Origin: Dolomedes plantarius
Lineage: Eukaryota > Arthropoda > Arachnida > Araneae > Dolomedidae
DNA: 64,000 nucleotides
Direction of reading: 5' to 3'
Assembly: GCA_907164885.2 (NCBI GenBank)
Contig: OU015498.1
Location: 130,548,151 to 130,612,150, forward strand
Positions within the stretch are counted from its first letter, which is position 1; each line of letters begins with the position of its first letter. Below the pieces are notes generated by a model, which ran no database searches, was not told the DNA's origin, and saw nothing but the letters and a program-made list of their open reading frames with translations. Below, in pieces: positions 1-13,900 of the stretch. The position numbers were made by a program, and so were the translations under genes.

Positions 1-880
1 TACTTCATTTGATATCTATGCTTTTTGTGAAAAAAATTATTTGGTGATGCTTTTTGTGAAAAAAAGGAAATTCAGCCAATTTCATAATTTTTTTTCTTTT
101 GGTAATGTACTCAGAAAATAAGTAGACATTTACGCATTATTTAAGTAAGTCAGTGTGAAGTTAGCTCATTGATTGATGCTGATAATGACCTTTCTCATTT
201 ACTTCGTTAGCATTGCTATTTTTATATTTCTCTAAGTTTAAAGGAACTTTCGAGACTTTATAGATGTTAAATTTGTGTTGTAATTTCTCAAATAACTTTG
301 CCAACAACCAAAAACTATTGTTTGACATCATCATATTGTATACATGGCGTAAATTATAAAGGTAATACATAAAATAGAGTGACTGTTGCATGTCTAATTT
401 TAAGAAATGTTAGTGATTATAACTTTTTATTAAAACTATAATACTATAATATGAATCCCCACATGAATTTTATTTTATATTCATATTGGGATAATTCTGT
501 ACTTGTAGACCAATAAATATATTTTTTCCAATTTTCTGTATCGCCCATTTCTGTCGTTACCTTCCATTGGAGAGGGGAGAAGTAATCAAATAGATCATCC
601 AGAAAATTTTTTTTTTCACCACCTTCAAATTAAATAACTGCTAAGCTTGGTATGTCCATTTATTTAACTATTAATAAATGGAAAAGACATTTTAATTAAC
701 TGAGAAAATAATATATTTCTAGTGTTATTAACAAAAAGAATCTGGTATCAAAGAATAAAATTCAGTGTATATTTAATGTTTTTGCAGTTAATTATGCAAT
801 AAGTTCTATTTCTCTATTAGTACATTATATAGTACTTATTTCTTTCTTCTTTTTAAATATTTAATTTATATTTTTAATAG
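1..880. other. AT-rich stretch upstream of first visible exon
   Basis: I see no supported coding exon here. Because the next feature begins at a splice acceptor in phase 0, this stretch is most simply the tail of an upstream intron of the host gene, whose 5' exons would lie outside the window. Low-complexity T runs are present. There is no recognisable repeat with ends. Confidence 0.5.
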
Positions 881-1271
881 GAGTCTTTAACACGTAAATG
901 TGATTGGTGTAAAAAAGATCTAAACACCGGTGGTGTTGTTTTGAAAAGTGAAGTCGGAAAAGAATATTGTTCGACTGAATGTTTAGGAAAATGGTTTACA
1001 ATACAGCAAAAGCAAGAACAGCAAAAACTACCTGCTTTACCCTCTCCAGAATCTTCTGAAAAGTCACCCTCTATCACATGTTCTACTACTTCTACAAGTA
1101 TTAGTACAAGTACTCCACCTGCGACTGCTGTACAGACAGATGCAATGCAGACACAGAGTAACTTACAATCTAATCCTGCTCAGTCAAATCCAAAGATCCA
1201 GAAGCTTCTTACATTGTGTTCATCAGCTAATCTTTTAATCCCTTTTCCATCCATTTGTAAAGATTTTACAG
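881..1271 (+). CDS. Host gene exon A: FCS/MYM-like zinc finger
   Basis: The acceptor TTTTTAATAG ends at 880 and the donor GTATGC starts at 1272. The exon opens in phase 0 and ends in phase 1. It encodes 130 residues: a Cys4 finger with CxxC near residue 7 and CxxxC near residue 32, a Gln/Lys-rich helix (QQKQEQQK), and a Ser/Thr-rich linker. Since it starts at an acceptor, the real start codon lies in an exon upstream. Confidence 0.85.
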
Positions 1272-4200
1272 GTATGCCATAGTATTTTACAATAGTATTC
1301 TGTGATTGAAATTTTATTAATTTATTTCTTGGTGGCTCATATCTACCTTTTGTTATTCATTGCATCCAAAAATGCGTTATCAAACTGAGAGTTGTTGTAT
1401 CTTTATATTTTATCTTTTATTTTATAAATGTGCTCTAAACTGTATGAAGTGTTACACCTTTCAGTACCAAGGATCTTATCCACAAATTTGTAAGCTCTTA
1501 GGGCACATATATAAATTTTTAAGCTTACGTAGGACAGCTGTCAGTATAATGATTTGTCAGAAACTTGTTCAATATTATATACTTTGTACTTTATGAAGAA
1601 AAAAATATAGTTCCTTGTATTCTACTGTATTAGAAGTAAAATCTATCGTGAAGGAGATGCTCATATTGCAACATGGATCCATATCATTGTAGTCTTCATG
1701 GGAAACAGCATTCTTTTTGATTGCTGCTTATATTTTATAGTGATTAGTATCATTAGCTTTCATGGAGTGAGATTGTATTCAAATCCTCACTAAGGTATTT
1801 GATTTTCTTGTGCTATGTTTTCATAAAAGAATGATGTTTGTTCACTTATATGGTACTTGCATAATAAAAAGCTAGAAAATTTGTTGTGCAGAATTGGGGG
1901 GATGTTTCTGTTTTGACTAAAACTACATAAACAGATATAATTCATGAATTGTTCCTTTTTATGGCAAACACTTTAGATTATTTTATATTCTATGCATAAA
2001 CACTATATATTTGGGTACCGTTTCTAGTGTCAATTCTATTTCTTTTATCCATTCTCATTTCCATAAATAAGAACTGATATCTAAAAGATAACAGATGAGA
2101 AACCTATCAAATTTAATCTTGTTACAAAGAAGGGTTGGGAAATTACTAAGTAAGACACTATAAATTCTCATGCAAAGTAACAATGCATTAAGTGACATAC
2201 AAGAACACAGTTCCATGCCAGCTGGCAGTCTTTCTTCCCTCTAGACCAGTGATTCCCAACTGGTAGTCGGCAGACCATAGGTGGTTCGTGAGAGCTTCGG
2301 GGATGATCCGGCACCACATTTAAAAAAATTGCCAAATAAATGAAATTTGGAAAGCAAAATAACTAGATGGGCTGTATATATCCGATGACTATCAGTTGTT
2401 GAATTAAAATTTCTTAAAAGTTTAACATAATTATTTTATTAGAATATGATACATAAGAATGTGAGTATGTTAATCCTGTATCCCTTTTGCCTGAGGGATA
2501 TTTTATACCCTCGATAACCCTGGAAGTTCCCCGCCCTCAAGTCAGGGGGTTGGGGAGGTCCGTACATGATTTAATTTCTGGCTTAGTGGTACGCAGACTT
2601 CTACGGGTTGGGAACCACTGCTCTAGACTTTAGTCTGCAGGTAATTAACCTTGTTTAGATCTTTTTAAAATTGCAGTTGACGGGAACATAATTCAGCAGG
2701 CCATCAAAATATAGTCAATAGGATTTGATAAGGGGCAAAGTGATCACAACTTTTTCTTTACTTGTTCTTCTGTAATATTTTGTATAAAATTGTATGAGTG
2801 CAGCTTTCTTTGATTTAAGTTAATTAATAAAATTCAGGTCCTTTCAGATTTTAAGAAAACCCAAACCTTATATTTCTTATTGTTTTTCTTGCTAATTGCT
2901 TGCTTGATTGTTTTTACGTTTTTATCAATTGTTCGACCATTTTATTTCTTTCAAATTTTAGCTCCAGCAACTCCAGTTGATTCAGAAATAGTTGAGAATG
3001 GGAAATCAGAGTCTAGAAGTTCATCCCCTCAGCTCATTGTTCCTGATGAGGTAATATATTTTTATGTATGGTTAATTGTTTACTGTGTAAGAAATGGTTT
3101 TCAATGTTTCTATTGGCATATAATGAATATATCTTTCAGATTATCCTTCAGAAGAACCAGAACCCATGTTTAATATTAAGATGTACCGAAATTAATGCTA
3201 AAAAATCTGTGAATTTCCCCCCCCCCCCCCCTCTTTATTTTTGAACAAAAACTAACTGTTGCTCAGAAGAATATTTTAATTCCATTCAAAGTTCAAAAAT
3301 GTTTTGTTTGCCTTTCAAATTACATAGTTTAAAAGTTAATAATTAAGAAAAAAATTCTTTTTATTCTGAATATATTTTCTTATGAATCTATACATAAATA
3401 TGCTATAGTGAAGCTATTTTTTTTTCTTTTTCTCTTTTTTTTTTAACGAAGGATTACGTTCCTCCATAACGGTCCTCCAGAAAGCAAAATTTCAAATGCT
3501 AAAACAGTCCGTCCGTACCTCGCGAGTTATAATTTTGGCAGCTCTCCAAACCCAGTCTGTATCGCTTGGGCAAGCAGTAAACAGTTAAACAGAAAAGTAC
3601 CAAAATGTGTCAGAATTTTGACATACATATATGTATACGTACGTACATATATATAGATACATATATACATAACACATATATACATACAAAAGAGGTAAGC
3701 AACGATAAGTAACCCTACGTTAATAACCCGTTTCATTAGAAGATACTGCCTGAAATTTTAAAAAAAAATCTGAAATATTATCATTGGTAGCTCCAGAGGG
3801 CTACCCCAGGCAACATTTTAGATACCTCTTATTAAAGAAAAGCTCTAGGTTTCCAAAGTTCCATCCTCTCTGAAGTATAAAGTGGAATGTTTTTCAGTAT
3901 GTAATTTACTACCTTGGATTATTTTTCAAATTAGCTTTACCTGTTGATGAATTGCTACCCCAGGCAACATTTTTAGATACCTCCTAATAATAAAAAGCTC
4001 TAGGTATTGAAAGTTTCATCCTCTCTGAAGTATAAAGTGGAATGTTTTTCAGTATGTAATTTTCTACCTTGGATTATTTTTCAAATTAGCTTTACCTCGA
4101 TGAGTTGCGAGTACTTGTGTGATTTATATTAATCAGATTTATTGGATAGAAGTATGATTTCTCTGGTCTTTCAAAGTTGAAACTAATCTGAAGGTATTTA

Positions 4201-7200
4201 AATTGGTAGAAGTGAATTTTCAGTTTATTTCATTAACATTAACTTGTTGGAACCCGTCAAAATATGATGGCCGGATAGTAAATAAATGTACTAATACACA
4301 AATTGCCAAATACAAGATACAAAATGTACTAATACTCTACACATCATTTCCAAATGTAGAAAATTATAATATAAAGAATAGAGAAATGCACTTTAAAAAA
4401 TTAATATTGAACCCAATAAAACAAAATATGGTTACTCAGTGACAAACTAAACACTTGGTATATATACTTTGTAACTCATTAAAATGTTGACAATCATAAT
4501 TACTGAGCACAAAATTAACAATTTCCATCAGGTTTAATTCTATATCTCACAAACATAATTGAAAATAAAAATTGCAGAGATAGAGCTAGAGAGATTCCTC
4601 AGAATAAACTATTAATGTGTTTAATACCTCATGCATAGTAAGTATCTGAAGCCAGATTTAAACATGTCCCTGAGCATGCGCAGAAAGCGAATTTTTAATT
4701 GTAAATTGTCACTAGTTTATGGAAATTGTAGTTACAAAATCTAAATATGACACATTTATAGATTAAAATCTTTCATTTAAAATCAAAATGAAGATGAATT
4801 GATGCAGTAGTTTTCTCTCACGGACTGGACTGCCCAAAGAATTGGCTTAGCAACTTAAATATATAGATTATAGGTGTAGTTAATGTTTTTTATCTACACC
4901 TGTAATCTATATATTTGTTTTATCCATATTATATATATTAAATGTAGTTCCTTATAAGGTATTGATACAAAGTATGGGAAAACCATGAAAGTAATAATTA
5001 AAAAATTTTTTTTTAAGTTCATGTTTACCTTTCTACACTCCTGATGAGTATAAGTAAGCTAAAGGAGATAAATTCTTTGAATTTGTTTTGAATTAATACA
5101 TTTTTTATTCTTTTAACTGAGTTAGTTACTCTTCTGTGTATCTACCACTAGGTTTATCCAGAAGCTATTCTTGAAACAGTGGATTCAGATCCTGAAATTG
5201 AACCAGATGCTGAATCAGATTTAGATTTAGAAAATCCTCCAAAGAAAATAATGTGTGATCAGGAAATTATGTGTCAGCCATCAACTACATCACTTGCAAT
5301 ATCGTGTAAACCCATTTTAAAAAGTCAGGGAATTCAAACAGGTAGATATTATGAATAAGTTTTGTCTAACATTTATTTTCTATGTGAGAAAAATAAAAGT
5401 TAAATAATCTTTGAAGTTTAGCATTCATACATAAATATTACATTCTGTAATATCAAACATTTTTCCTATATATATATATATATATATAGTTGTATATTTG
5501 CACTTGTAATTCAGTTTTAATATTATTGTTCTTGTTTTATTTGTCTTAGTTGCTAATTATTTCGATTTACATGCAAAGTATCTATAATTCATTAACTTTA
5601 TAAATGATAAATATTTGGTTTGTTGAGGAGGGAGGTTATTTCATTCTAAGAATATTTAAAAAAAAATTAAATTATGAACTTCTCATGTAATTGCTCTGCA
5701 GCTTTAATCCTGTTGGAAATTTGTAGAGAAAATCAAGAAAAAAGTCCCATACTTTAATTAACACTTTTGACTGGCTTTGTTGGAAAATCAGTTGATTAGT
5801 TATTGATTTCTTAAAGTATTGCAATTGTCTTGAGCTGTTTTACCTTTTCCGTCCAGTGCTTTGCACTTAATTTGCATTCATCTGCAGTTTCCCCAGCGAA
5901 CTATCTCTCCTTTCCTTTTCCCTCTCCTCCCCTTTTTTGTACTTTATTCTTTCTGTTCTCCCTCGGTGCGATTCCTCTTCGGAGGTGAGGGCTCACCTTT
6001 AGAAGCTGTTGCTTCTAGCTTCTAATGGTGTGTATATCACCCACGTGTTTGCTGTGCGTGGAGACCTGTGTCCCCGGAAAAGGAAATCCTGGTAGTTGAG
6101 GGTCAGTTTTGGTTGCCCAATATACTGCTTCGGCCCCCGCTTCGGGTAAAGGGGAGGTACATAGTGGTTCCCTATAGTATCAATCGGCTGGTCGTTGACT
6201 TTTGTCTTCGGCTAGGAACCAAGCAATCGGTCCGATTTCTGGACATCTCGTTAAGGGTGGAGGTCGTTTCAGGATCGTTTTATTCGCATATAGTTCTCAG
6301 TTAGCACTGGTGCACGTATGTGCAACCCCTTGTTAGGCTCCCTGGTGGGTGGTGTGGCCGGGAACTGAATTTTAAACCCTTTTATATGGACATTTCTTTT
6401 CAAAATCCCACATTGAAGGATAAGTCACCGAAAGTAGACGAACGTACCGCTTTTTCTACAACCCGTTTCTTTATCATTAAACATGCAGAAGGAAACTTTC
6501 ACAATATTTCCCCATTTGTAATCTATAAATCAATGCAGCCTTTACTAGGTGAAGTTAAATTCATAAAAAAACTGCTATCTGGGGACCTTTTAGTTGAGGT
6601 CTCTTCAACCTAACAGGCTACCGTTCTTTCAACTTGTACCTCTTTAGGCCAATTTCCAATTCTTGTATCGGCACACAGTACGTTAAACTCTTCGAGAGGC
6701 GTTATTTCGGAGTTGGATTTTCTCAACACACCCGAAGATGAGAACCTGAGAGATCAAAATGTACCAGCAGTTAGACGTATCACTGTACGTCGAGATGGGA
6801 AGATGCTTCCTACTAAGCACCTTATCTTGACGTTTAACACGCCAACCCTTCCAAGTCACGTAAGAATGGCTTGGGTCCGTGCTTCTGTGAGACCATACAT
6901 TCCGAATCCTTTAAGGTGTTTCCAATGTCAACGTTATGGACATTCGAAGGTTTCCTGTCGTGGGTCCACTACCTGCGCTCACTGTGCAGAAGTTGGCCAT
7001 GACAGCGATAACTGCAATGTGTCCCCTCGATGTGTAAACTGTCAGGGAGACCATGTTGCCTATTCTTGGACGTGTCCCAAGTGGTTATTGGAGAAAGAAA
7101 TACAGACGCTAAAGGTAATGTGCAATATATCATACGCAGGAGCCAGACATATAGTTAATAGCAGGTGTGTCCTACGCGGCAGTAGTCGCCCCAAAACCCA

Positions 7201-9133
7201 TGAAATCAATTGCAATCCAAACGGAACCGGTCTCTTCTACGACAATAAGAATGGAAAAACAACCCTAATCAGAAAAAAGGTAAATCCCAGGTAACCAGTT
7301 CACCTTCCAAAAATGTTCATAAATCTGTTAAAAATTCCACAATAGTATCTTCACCTCCAGCACGTGACAAGAAAGACAAATCTTCTGTGCTACATTACTT
7401 TGATCAAAAAGTTTTTGAACCGATGGCGTCATGCTCCTACCACATTGACGCAAACTCGCCCATTCCTCCAAACCTAAACAGGAAAAAAGTTGCCATCCCA
7501 AGAAAGTGTGTCGGTCTTTCCAAGAAATCAAAAGATCCCAATTATATTTTAAAAAACAACCAATACGTCCGCAGGCTTGCGGAGAATTCAGTTGAATTAG
7601 AATTGTATGCGTCCGAGGACTCGGACATTGATATTGTTTCTGAGGAGTCTTAACTCCTTTTTTCTTCTTTCGTGGGTTTTTTTTTTTTTTGCCTTTTATC
7701 AGCTTTTCTTATCTATTTTGTATATATTACCATTTTTTCGCTCCATCTTTCAGGTATGTGTTCTAACACACTTTATATCTCACTGCTTTTATCTTACTGA
7801 TTTTTCACTTTTAAATTTTACTGTACTTGTCTCATGTATTTTATCACCTTTGCCACCTTTTATATTGTGGTCTTTGACATTTTCTATATATAACTGTTTT
7901 TAACTTCATAGCTTTCACCTCTTATATACCGTTATCTGTTTTGGTTACTTAATGTTTTAGATAATTTAACTAATGCGTTTTGGCTCTGATGTTGACTTGT
8001 GTTTAGCACAGCTTGTCGTCCCTGAACCGGACGCCATTAAACTTCAACTAACCAACCTCTGTTGTTCGTTATGCTAACTTTCTCATTTATTCACTGGTTT
8101 GGTCACACTTTTAATTTCCATTGATCAAATGTCTTGTCATTGCTTTGCCGCTTTTTTCCCTTTTCATCACTTTTATGTCATTGGTTTTATACTTTGTCTG
8201 TGGTTTTATATGGTCTTTTTCCATACTTTTATCAGTTTTTAAAATGTTTATATTTTTATCGATTTTAGGAATGTCTGGTCTAAAAATGACAAATATGCAT
8301 GTTTTTTCGTATTTTTACCATGTGTTTGGCACAGCTTGTCCTCTCTGGACCTTGCACCATTAAACCGAAACAAACCAACCAACCAAACCATCTGCAGTTT
8401 ATTTAGCAGTCATGAGTTTAGGCTTCATTGTAAGCTGGTTAATAATTTTTTATAGCAACTATTTGGGATACTACACAATTACATATATGAATTATTTATT
8501 TTTTATGTGGCTGCATTTATTCCTCCTCTTACCAACTTATTTTTATAGATAATTGTGTATGAAACAATATTGTTTGAAGAGTTTTTGAAGATAGATTCAC
8601 AATTTTACTAGAAAACTCATTTCTGATATTTGTGGAGAGCTATATTTAAAGTTTACGTTATGTCATATTTTATTTTATAAAACCAACTCTAAGAACATTT
8701 ATCTGCCTTTTTTTAATTTTCATGGTCATATGACTGATATGTTGGTGTGCTCTGTATGATGATGTAGTTTTATAAGCAAAATATACCTTAATTATCTTTG
8801 GCTGTGTAAAAAGAAAGTAGGAAAAGTTAAACATAGAAGAAAAAACTCTTAATTGAGGAAAAGGATGCAACCATTGAGGAAAAAACTTAAGTAGGCTTTC
8901 ACAACCAGACTGATCCTAACTATGCATTTCCTTCTTCGGGTAACAGCCACCATAGTTAATAAAGCAACTGAAACCTGCAATACAATTCATTGTCAGTCTA
9001 CTTTTATGTTAAGCATCATATTCCTAATATAAAATTGATAAAAGCTCTGAAAGCTTAATTAAACTAAATCCCAAAATACCATAGTGTTAAATAAACTGCA
9101 CTCTTACTTACACAAACACATGCACACACACAT

Positions 9134-9229
<96 letters not shown>

Positions 9230-10871
9230 TTATTTATTTATCTATCTTTTATTTGTTTATATTTTAGGGGTATTTGTAACAAAATGTATTGTCTATATTT
9301 GTTTTTATATAGTTTTAAATTCTATATACAAAATTTGTAGCTTGTATAGTTTTTAATACTTACTGTGAAACTTAAGTGATTTACCTGTGCATATCACTAA
9401 ATGAATTTATTTCCTCTTTTAGATTTTAGCACTTATTTTGCTGATAATTTATCAGACAGTCAAATATTTTATCCAAAATACATTCTAAGTAGCAGCTGTT
9501 GTAGTAAAGATAATGATTTTGATGACTCGGATGTGATCGAGGAGCACAGTGTTTTAAATGGGGATGCATTTGAATGCTTAGATGATGCTCAAGATACTAG
9601 TTCATTATGGGTAAATATATATATTTTAGTTTTGTAGATTTTTCATTTAATTAATTTTGATTTTTTTTACATTGTCTCACAAAAATTATTAGGCATTTTT
9701 ATTTTTAAAATTGATGCATTGAACTTAATATTGATGAAGTGTGTTCTGTCAAAGTGTGTGTCTACTTGGCGTTCTTTTTTATGATTTTTTTTTTCATGTT
9801 AAACATTAGAATAACTATCTTCTGTTACCAATGAAGAGAAAAATCTCACTAAAGTCTAAACCTACTTTTAACTTTTTTAATTTTGCAGTCTTTTTGGTTT
9901 GAATTAAAAAAAAAACCATTAGTGGTGATATTGTGTATCAGAGACAATTGACAATACTTAAAAAATTGTTGGATTGAATTTCAATTAATTTTTGTCATTT
10001 CAATCTTTTGTTGTCATGGCTAATTCAAATAAATAAATAAATAAAAATGGCTAAGTTAGCTCATTTAGAAATAAAAAAATTTAGATCTCCAGCTTTATTG
10101 TTGAAATAGTTAATTTAAACCATTCAAGTGTTCCTGATGTAGGCAAATGATATAACAAGTTTTGTGCAATCTTATGAGTCTTAGAAGATTAATTTTGGAT
10201 CCTTAATTTTTAAATGAGAATATTAAGTGAGTCAATTTTTAAATTGTCAGTAAATGTGACATTACATGCTAAATTGGGAATGCATTGAAACACTATAGCC
10301 TGTATTTTAAAAAATAATATTTTGTTTCTTCAGGATTCCTTTTCTCTCTCTTTTCAACCATTTTGTGTCTATTTTCTACTACTTTTTTAAAAATTCCTGT
10401 GGAAATGGGATTGCTAATTTAAGTAACTTCATTTCTTTTAACTTGTCTCTATCTTCAAGAGCTAACTTTTTGCAAGGATGCCAAGTACTCTCAAAGTTGT
10501 TTCTTGCTTTAGAATCAAAATTCATCAGAACAGTAACACAGATAATACTGGAATTAGTGCCAAGGGCTAAAATATACAGATACAGATGGCTCTCTGTTTA
10601 ACGACTTTCAAGGGACCGTGAAAAATCGTCCTTAAGTAGAGATCGTCCTTAAACAGAATTTGTGAAAACATAACATTTCCCATAACATCGGAGGGGCCGG
10701 GACTGGGAAATATCGTCTTTAAATAGAGATCGTCGTTAAGTAGAGCGTTGTTAAACAGAGAGCCAACTGTATTAGTATTAACCTTTAGCTTACGGGGCCT
10801 ATTCTTCCACCAATTCCCTCTTTAGAACGGGAAATTTCATACTCCTTTTGTAAGAACACCCATTAAGGTGG

Positions 10872-10950
<79 letters not shown>

Positions 10951-13900
10951 GTGGAATCTCGATCGATCATTTTCGGATCCATCGTTTTTCCGTATGTGTC
11001 GTTCATTTTATCCAGTCCCAACGATCATATTGCTTTGTTATGTTTCTGCATCTATCGTTTTCCCGCATTTATCGTTCATTTCAATCGGTCCCTTGAAAAA
11101 CGATAGATCGAGATTCCACTGTATATATATATATACTAGCGTTGTTGCCCCAGTAGATATATAGATATAAAATTTTTCATGCATTCCATCAAAAAAATAC
11201 TGGGCTGCACCCCTCGCTCTTCATGTTTATCTGGCCAGACAGAATGCACTTGGTGTGTTTCTACTGAAATGATATACCCAGTATTTTTTTGATGGAAAGC
11301 ATGAAAAATTTTATATCTGTATATAAAAAATTAAAGAATGAAATGAAAAAAAAGAACTCTTTTAAAGAATGATTGCCCGGGTAGAATCCGGGCAATCATT
11401 CTTTAAAAATAATTTCATTAATTTTCTTATGCTGTAATATAACTAATGGACTAATAGTTCGGAATGACAGTTATGTGTCGTTATGTTTCTCTGTTTAAAG
11501 AGCTTTTCCTCCCACTGCTTAACCCGAGAGCGCTCGCGCCCAATTTTGAACACAAGCACTCACGCCGGGTATCTCATACCCTAGTTCATTTCTGCTATTT
11601 GAAAATCAATTAATATTGTTTATATGCAAACCTTACGAAATTAAAGAACATAAGATAATAAATTAAAGATTTTTAGTGAATTTTAATAATACTTACATTT
11701 TTATAGACAATTTTTACAAACTACATACTGATGTTCAACACCGACATTTTTCCCGTTTTTTGCACATAAACTTTGTTTTTCAGTCCTTATTACTTGGGCA
11801 AATTTAACATCGTTTATATTTTGTCTTGAGTTTTTTTGCAGGCGGTTCATTATTAGTGATTTCCAGTTCCATTGAAGGGCTTGAATAAGTTGTTTTTGTT
11901 TGAAGCACCATCATATTTAGCATGTTGCTATTTAAGAGAACATTCCATGCATCTACGGGAAAAGCGACATCTCTTGAATAATTTGTATTACCTGGAAGTT
12001 TGATAATTACGTTCCTTGAAGGCTTTCTTACATTTTGCCGGTATTTTTTCTTCAGCAATTTTGTAATTTTATCTTTACCAATATAAAAATCGGCTGTTGA
12101 CAGTGAACCTTTATCTTCGGTTTCTGTCTCAATTTCAGTAGAAGAATCGTGATTGCTGCAGTATTCTCCATCCTCAGAGGCATCATTATCTTGGGATAAA
12201 GCTTCATTATCACTAGAAACAGTCTCTAAATGGTGTCACAATTGTTTTATTTCCTCGTCGTAATTCAAAAATCGCGCCATGATACACTAAACTGACAGAA
12301 AAAAAGGAAAGATCTGACTGACGCGAGGACTCGCACGGGTATGACATACCCGTCGAAATATTTTTCTCAAAATCTATTTATTGAGCAGACTTAGTTTTTA
12401 CCCCGCTGAAAGAATGTGACCTTGAATACAGCTACACGAAATTTTGGCCTAATCCGATAAGAAGAAGATAACAAAAACATTGAATGAAAATGGATTGGGT
12501 ATGTCATACCCGGTGCGAGTTCTCGCGGGTTAAAAAGCCCCAAAACTCTAAAAGATTTATCTTATATGATTTCACGGAATAAGTAATTCAAATACATATC
12601 TTATGTTACTCTGTTTTGTGAACTTAGGGGAAAAAATCTGTAGAACTCTTAAACTTCTTCCCATTTTATGATCTTCAAACAATTAATATATTTAGATCAA
12701 CAGAACTGGCCACAAAACTGGCCATGAGACAAACTTATTTTTTTTTTCTTCCAAATTTTATTAAGTTCTATTAGTTTGAATGCCATTGTCTAAAATTGTC
12801 TAAAGCAGCAGTTCTCAACCTTTTTAGACTCGCGACTCCACTAAACGTAAGAAAAATAAACGTAAGTAAAATACCCCCCCCCCCCCCCACACTTTTTTAA
12901 TTTTTTGAAGAAAGGAACTGCCTGAACAGTTTTTAAAAAATTTTCTAGGTACCTTTCTGGATATTCCCCATTTTAGAGTGTTTACTTTTGCAAATTTAGA
13001 AAGACATTTTTTAAAAGAAAAGAAAAGAAAAGAGAAACTGTTATGGCTTTTAAGTTTTTTCTCCCATCATTATAAAAGAAGTGTATATTCCAAACAGTTG
13101 CTAGGGGAATTTTTCCTATTTGGTTTTTGATTTCCCCTAAATTTGCATATATCTTCTGAATGAGCAAAGTGATAGAGTGAAGTAACAGCTAATGAGTAAA
13201 TAAATTTCATACTTTTTATGGTAAATTATCTCCTTGTTAATTGTGATTGTGCAACACTTTACTCAATCATCAATAAAAAATATTTCAGTTTCAAATGTTT
13301 TCATAATACATGGCAAATTATTAAGGTTGCCTGTAGAAAAGTGTAGTTCTGAAAAAGTTCATTTTCTGTATGTTTTATAAAGATTTATGTTGTAAGGATG
13401 TATGCTGCCTGCTTTTGTTGGTGATCAGTAGTTTAATGAATTTTTTTAAATATCTTGACATTTGATATTGTAGTGAAAAAAATTATTGTTTCTAAATGTA
13501 TTGCCATTATTCATAGATGACGGTTGAAGAATGTGATGATGATGATGATGATGTTGTTGATGATGTACCTGAGAGTGAGGATTTCTTGTCTCCAGCAGTG
13601 GCTGTAAAATGTGAAGATCCTCTAATTGCTGAGCCATTGGTCAATGCATATTCACAACGTGGTCGAACAACCAAGCGTACTACTTGGGATGAAATAGCTC
13701 AAAGAAGTAAATTACAGACACTCTGGGGAGTGAAAGTTTTTAGAGGTAGAAACTAGTATTTTTCATAATGTTAAAAGATTTTAATTTGACACATTTATCT
13801 ACTATGTATGTTAAGGTAAACGGGGATTATATTATGACTTTCAGGTTATTGGCACTATTTTATTTAATTGAAGCTTAATTTCTCAAATTTTAGTGCTGTC

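Noticed and set aside
1360..1596. Cys-rich 78-codon frame after exon A
   Set aside because: It lies in the intron, and the donor at 1272 and acceptor at 2961 join in phase without it.
7607..8363. Hydrophobic frames after LINE ORF1
   Set aside because: They translate T-rich 3' UTR. No RT or endonuclease motif (for example YADD) is present.
9084..9356. Open frame with runs of His/Thr and Tyr/Ile
   Set aside because: It is a translation of the (CA)n(TA)n microsatellite. The same applies to frames at 10868-11164 and 62931-63206.
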